NCBI GenBank assembly: GCA_964493475.1
Contig: CAZBNS010000001.1
Coordinates: forward strand, 1 to 64,000
Direction of reading: 5' to 3'
DNA from: CALXSC01 sp964493475
GTDB taxonomy: Bacteria; Pseudomonadota; Alphaproteobacteria; Rickettsiales; UBA1997
Length of the DNA: 64,000 nucleotides
Position numbers and translations under genes: made by a program. Under the pieces are notes generated by a model that was given only the letters and a program-made list of their open reading frames with translations, searched no databases and was not told the origin of the DNA. Shown in pieces: positions 60,951-64,000 of the stretch. How positions within the stretch are numbered: the first letter of the stretch is position 1; each line of letters begins with the position of its first letter.

Positions 60951-62150
60951 CTAAAATATTTTACTCTCTGTTAAGACAACGGACTGTCTTTTCAATTTAG
61001 CTTTAGTTTCTGCTTCCTCAAGAAGTGCATTTAACAATTCCGTATAATTTTTTGAAGGCTCTCCAGCTTCCCATAAATAAAAAGCAAACGATCCCGGTAG
61101 TGGATTTACCTCGCATAGATATATTTCTCTAGTTTTGCTGTTGCATAAAAAGTCTATTCTTGGATCTCCATTTCCGCCAACTGTATCAAATAAATTCTTA
61201 GCCCAAGTTTGAATATTTTTTGCTTCTTCTGCGGTTAATTCTTTCGGGTTATATTCTCTTGTCATAGAAAGCATACCACTTCTGTTTGAAGTCATAGCAA
61301 GTTTTGTTCCGCCAGTTTTTGCTCCACCTTTATTATCACCAGATTTGTATTTTTCATTAAATCCTAAAATAGTATTATTTTTCTTTGACGGCCTTTCAAT
61401 AACTGATACTTTTGTTTCACCAAAAGCTTTTGAAACGGAAATATTATATTCTTCAAGATTTTCAACAAACGGTTCCAATAATGCATCATCACCCAACGCA
61501 AAAACTTGCAATATAGCTGCCGCAAGCTCATCTTTATTTGTAGCTCTTTTAACTCCAACACTGCTGCCCAATGAGTTTGGCTTTACAATTACTGGAAGAG
61601 GTAGTTTTATACTATCAACTATTTTTTCTATATCAAAAAAGTTTTTATTTTCTGGTTTTCTTACTATTTCTTCCGCCAAAACTGGAATGCCCAAAGTTTT
61701 AGCAATTCTTTTTGTCATGCTTTTATCCATAAATATTGCCGAAGCTTCTGGATTAGAGCCTGTATAGGCAATATTAGCTGTTTCGCATAATCCTTGAAAA
61801 AATCCAGTTTCGCCATAATCGCCATGAAACGCCAAAAAAGCTATATCAAAATAGATTTTTTTCCTTCTGCCAAAAAAGCATTTTTTTTCGCTTTTTAAAT
61901 AACTTTTATTATCGCCAATAACAAATTTTGTCTTTCTTAACTCTTGTTTTACATAATCGTTTAATGGATATGAATTTTTATCTAATAATTCTTCGCCAGT
62001 CCACCAATTATTCTCCAAATCAATATAAACTGGAAATACATCGTATTGTGTTGAATCTATTGTAGCACAAACTTCTAAGCCTGTTAAAATACTTACATCA
62101 TGTTCAAATGATCTTCCACCAAAAAAAACCCCAACTTTTTTCTTTTGCAT
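60951..62150 (-). CDS. ddl: D-alanine--D-alanine ligase
   Basis: A 399-aa ATP-grasp ligase that makes the D-Ala-D-Ala dipeptide of peptidoglycan. It shows VGVFFGGRSFEHDVSIL ('vaVlfGG~S~EheVSl~'), FLAFHGDYGETGFFQGLCE ('f~alHG~~GEdG~iQgll'), YTGSNPEASAIFMDKSMTK, the KPNSLGSSVGV grasp motif, and RIDFLCNSKTREIYLCEVNPLPG (RIDFLCN, EVNPLPG). All key residues seem present. It heads the leftward ddl-hydrolase-murF unit and is slightly longer than E. coli DdlB owing to inserts. Confidence 0.95.
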   Translation of the reverse strand: MQKKKVGVFFGGRSFEHDVSILTGLEVCATIDSTQYDVFPVYIDLENNWWTGEELLDKNSYPLNDYVKQELRKTKFVIGDNKSYLKSEKKCFFGRRKKIYFDIAFLAFHGDYGETGFFQGLCETANIAYTGSNPEASAIFMDKSMTKRIAKTLGIPVLAEEIVRKPENKNFFDIEKIVDSIKLPLPVIVKPNSLGSSVGVKRATNKDELAAAILQVFALGDDALLEPFVENLEEYNISVSKAFGETKVSVIERPSKKNNTILGFNEKYKSGDNKGGAKTGGTKLAMTSNRSGMLSMTREYNPKELTAEEAKNIQTWAKNLFDTVGGNGDPRIDFLCNSKTREIYLCEVNPLPGSFAFYLWEAGEPSKNYTELLNALLEEAETKAKLKRQSVVLTESKIF

Positions 62151-62237
62151 TTATTTTCCTTATTATTTAATAAAGTTTCTAAAAACATATCAATTTTATT
62201 TTATTTTTCAAGGAAAATTGAAAATGATTTTACTGAT

Positions 62238-62313
62238 TATACACTTTCACACTTTTCATTGTAGATTTAGTATTTTCCCAAGGAACAAACGATTGGAAAT
62301 AAAAATTAGAAAT
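62238..62313. repeat. Dispersed repeat, copy B
   Basis: Matches 4100-4175, the flank of the IS481-type relic, with a few substitutions. No transposase is nearby, so this may be a solo IS end. Confidence 0.6.
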
Positions 62314-62436
62314 ATCAATTCCATTTAGCAGCATGTTATTATCGTGCTAATAATTACCATTTAATATAATAAATTAACTTGTATTTTAATCAATAATCAT
62401 GTATACGATAACTAGAAACAAAAATAAATCATTACT

Positions 62437-63225
62437 ATGCGAGTTATAATAAAGGAAAATTATGAAAAATGCGCCTCATGGACTGCAAATCATATAGTTG
62501 AAACAATAAATAATTTTAACCCGACAAACAACAGACAATTTGTTTTAGGGCTGCCGACTGGATCTACACCGTTGGGAATTTATAAAGAATTAATAAAAAT
62601 GTATAGAGATAAACTGGTGTCGTTTGAAAATGTTATAACTTTTAATATGGATGAATATATAGGATTAGAAGAAGATAATATTAACAGTTATCATTATTTT
62701 ATGTGGAACAATTTTTTTAAATTTATAAATATTAAAAAAGAAAATGTTAATATTTTAAATGGCATGGCAAAAGATTTGGAGTTGGAATGTCAAAATTATG
62801 AGAACAAAATTAAAAGTTGCGGCGGCATTAACTTATTTTTAGGTGGTGTTGGTGTTGACGGACATATAGCTTTTAATGAGCCATATTCATCTTTATCATC
62901 AAGAACCAGAATTAAAACATTAAATAAAATAACTCTGCGAGACAATTCTAGATTTTTTAATAACGATATAAGCCTTACTCCAAAGACAGCTCTAACTGTT
63001 GGCGTAGGAACTATACTGGATTCCAATGAGGTAATTATAGTTGCAACCGGTATGCATAAATCAAAAGCAATTCAAGATGTTGTAGAAGGAGTTATCACGC
63101 ATACCTCAACAATAACAGCATTACAACTGCATAAAAAAGCAATTATTGTATGCGACGAAGATGCAACAAATGAACTAAAAGTTAAAACTGTAAGATATTT
63201 TAAAGATCTTGAAAAAGATAATTAA
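62437..63225 (+). CDS. nagB: Glucosamine-6-phosphate deaminase
   Basis: A 262-aa enzyme converting glucosamine-6-phosphate to fructose-6-phosphate and ammonia. LGLPTGSTPLGIYKELI (phosphate loop), the catalytic D72 in TFNMDEYIGL, GGVGVDGHIAFNEP (with the active-site Asp and His), SLTPKTALTVGVGTIL ('alTvGv~Tll~a~~v~i~~~G~~Ka') and VATGMHKSKAI. It is full length. It lies divergent from ddl, so amino-sugar salvage is located next to wall synthesis. Single gene. Confidence 0.96.
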   Translation: MRVIIKENYEKCASWTANHIVETINNFNPTNNRQFVLGLPTGSTPLGIYKELIKMYRDKLVSFENVITFNMDEYIGLEEDNINSYHYFMWNNFFKFINIKKENVNILNGMAKDLELECQNYENKIKSCGGINLFLGGVGVDGHIAFNEPYSSLSSRTRIKTLNKITLRDNSRFFNNDISLTPKTALTVGVGTILDSNEVIIVATGMHKSKAIQDVVEGVITHTSTITALQLHKKAIIVCDEDATNELKVKTVRYFKDLEKDN

Positions 63226-63237
63226 TACTCTTAATAA

Positions 63238-63530
63238 AAGTTTTTTATTTTTATAACCAAGCATAATAAATAACTCAACATGTTGTGGGGGGGCGTGATA
63301 AAAATAATGAGATTAATTTTTATCATTAACAAATAAGATAATAAAACTAATAATCAAATTGCCTACGGGCAAAGTGATGGTTTCAATGTATTTGTCAACG
63401 ATAAAGTTATATATAATATTATAAATAGCCCCCCTTTGTCAACTCCGCTGACATTTCCTCTCAAGAGAGGAAATGTCGCAACACGACAAAGGGGAGCTGC
63501 TAAAAAGAATGCAAATAAATAAGGTTATAA
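63238..63530. other. Spacer with a G7 run and a palindromic repeat
   Basis: No gene. It includes GTGGGGGGGCG near 63285, striking in such an AT-rich genome, and the repeat copy at 63428-63500. Confidence 0.5.
63428..63500. repeat. Dispersed palindromic repeat, compact copy
   Basis: CCCCCCTTTGTCAACTCCGC, then CATTTCCTCTCAAGAGAGGAAATG (a palindrome around CTCAAGAG), ending CGACAAAGGGGAGCTGC. The ends are inverted copies. It is like 56721-56886 but without the centre. Confidence 0.75.
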
Positions 63531-63818
63531 TTATTTTCTACTAATTCTCTCAATCAAACATTCCATTCTCTGCACTTTTCTTTCTTCACTATACTTAATT
63601 CTTGCGTTTTTCAATATGCAAGTAATCGCATATCTTAACTCAATTATATCAGCCCTACTTTCCAATTTATTATTTACAAAATAAAGAATAATTTCTTTAT
63701 ATACATTAAATAACTGCAAATCAATATCATGATTTTCTTTTAACTTATTTTGGAACTTGTCTTCTTTTTCCAAAAGATATATTTTTTTAAGCAAATCATT
63801 TTTCATCAGTTCGTCCAT
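63531..63818 (-). CDS. Hypothetical protein
   Basis: A 95-aa charged helical protein from the start chosen here (MDELMKNDLLKKIYLLEKE); GAGG lies 6 bp ahead of this ATG, and a second ATG four codons upstream would make 99 aa. No membrane span, no signal peptide. Residues after 50 contain NKLESRADIIELRYAITC. I do not recognise it. It lies directly downstream of the RNA terminator near the right edge. Confidence 0.5.
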   Translation of the reverse strand: MDELMKNDLLKKIYLLEKEDKFQNKLKENHDIDLQLFNVYKEIILYFVNNKLESRADIIELRYAITCILKNARIKYSEERKVQRMECLIERISRK

Positions 63819-63840
63819 TTTAGACCTCATTTTTTAATTA

Positions 63841-63875
63841 ATAAAAATCGCACTGTCAAATAATTGAAAAGTGCG
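63841..63875 (-). terminator. Rho-independent terminator at the right edge
   Basis: On the minus strand CGCACT and AGTGCG form a perfect 6-bp stem with a further TCAA/TTGA pair inside, followed by ATTTTTATT. It ends a leftward transcript coming from beyond the window. Confidence 0.75.
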
Positions 63876-64000
63876 GAGGTTCAAAAAACTGATACGATCA
63901 GCCCTTACAGCCTTTTAGACTATAAATAGCCCATTATAACCGCAAGCCTCCGCTGCATCATTAGATGCAACAAAAGCCTGCAGACTAAATTTAATCGTAT
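63873..64000 (-). ncRNA. Candidate structured RNA, truncated by the window edge
   Basis: Just upstream of the terminator are three nested or interlaced inverted repeats: ATACGAT (63892-63898) with ATCGTAT (63994-64000), GCGGAGG (63873-63879) with CCTCCGC (63947-63953), and the hairpin TGCATC-ATTA-GATGCA (63954-63969). The first two cross, which would give a pseudoknot or alternative folds. No protein frame covers it. The class is unknown: no tmRNA tag ending in Ala-Ala and no SRP or RNase P signature are seen; 6S RNA is possible. Confidence 0.45.

Noticed and set aside
45121..63500. CRISPR array from the recurrent CTCAAGGAGGGG motifs
   Set aside because: Copies are scattered kilobases apart with no regular spacers and no cas genes; they are dispersed palindromic elements.
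63873..64000. Possible permuted tmRNA coding piece (TTTAGTC upstream of a hairpin with TAA in its loop on the minus strand)
   Set aside because: The encoded peptide in the expected frame is too short and does not end in Ala-Ala; an alternative frame (A-S-N-D-A-A-E-A start) ends in hydrophobic residues. Kept only as an unclassified RNA candidate.

Overview
This is a 64 kb stretch of a very AT-rich genome, by eye about 70% AT. The gene content points to an Alphaproteobacterium, most likely a reduced, host-associated lineage such as Rickettsiales or Holosporales. Evidence: a GapR/DUF2312 protein, a C-terminal relic of a DUF2460 gene-transfer-agent/phage tail protein, lpxB-lptA, propionyl-CoA carboxylase beta chain, alpha2beta2-type glyQ-glyS, long spacers filled with decayed repeats, and pseudogenes beside tRNAs. 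The genus cannot be fixed from the sequence alone.

Layout. 0-4.2 kb is an accessory junk zone: a double-palindrome repeat, a two-gene leftward unit (PIN-domain protein plus a small conserved-looking protein), a tail-protein fragment, a decayed tRNA, a small hypothetical gene, tRNA-Ser(GCU), a CAU tRNA and a decayed IS481-type transposase. 4.2-8.1 kb is host core: trxB, an mscS-type channel, a zinc/cation diffusion facilitator and an HU gene. The HU gene is followed by an 85-bp tandem repeat, each unit carrying a terminator hairpin; the array is broken by a 100-N assembly gap.

8.4-41.6 kb is one apparently complete prophage of about 33.2 kb inserted in tRNA-Thr(CGU), bounded by a 46-bp direct repeat. 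Its virion genes read leftward and resemble a T7-like podovirus: terminase subunits, T7-type portal, Bbp19-like protein, scaffold, capsid, tail tubular A and B, and three internal virion proteins including one of 1481 aa. A lysis cassette (holin, nested Rz/Rz1, peptidase endolysin) sits between scaffold and capsid. Its lifestyle genes are lambda-like: a Cro/YdaS-type regulator divergent from an S24-type repressor, then a membrane/coiled-coil protein and RhuM. After a 0.9-kb hairpin-rich non-coding leader come RecT, a YqaJ exonuclease, a helicase, GapR, a DNA methyltransferase, YopX, a MazG-like protein, a putative excisionase and a tyrosine integrase. Operator-like TAATTACA half-sites occur both between the two regulators and at the strong early promoter 2.8 kb away, which suggests one switch controls both.

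41.6-64 kb is host core again, interrupted by dispersed palindromic repeats: lptA-lpxB, DUF378, rlmN, a SerB-like HAD phosphatase, a peroxiredoxin, a strongly diverged glyQ-glyS pair, a histidine phosphatase, pccB, a hexapeptide acyltransferase, a P-type cation ATPase, a secreted transglutaminase-like protein, two tRNA-Arg genes (UCG and the unusual GCG), a ddl-hydrolase-murF cell-wall cassette, nagB, and at the right edge a terminator plus an unidentified structured RNA candidate. A second, lost phage left an endolysin tail fragment beside tRNA-Arg(UCG).
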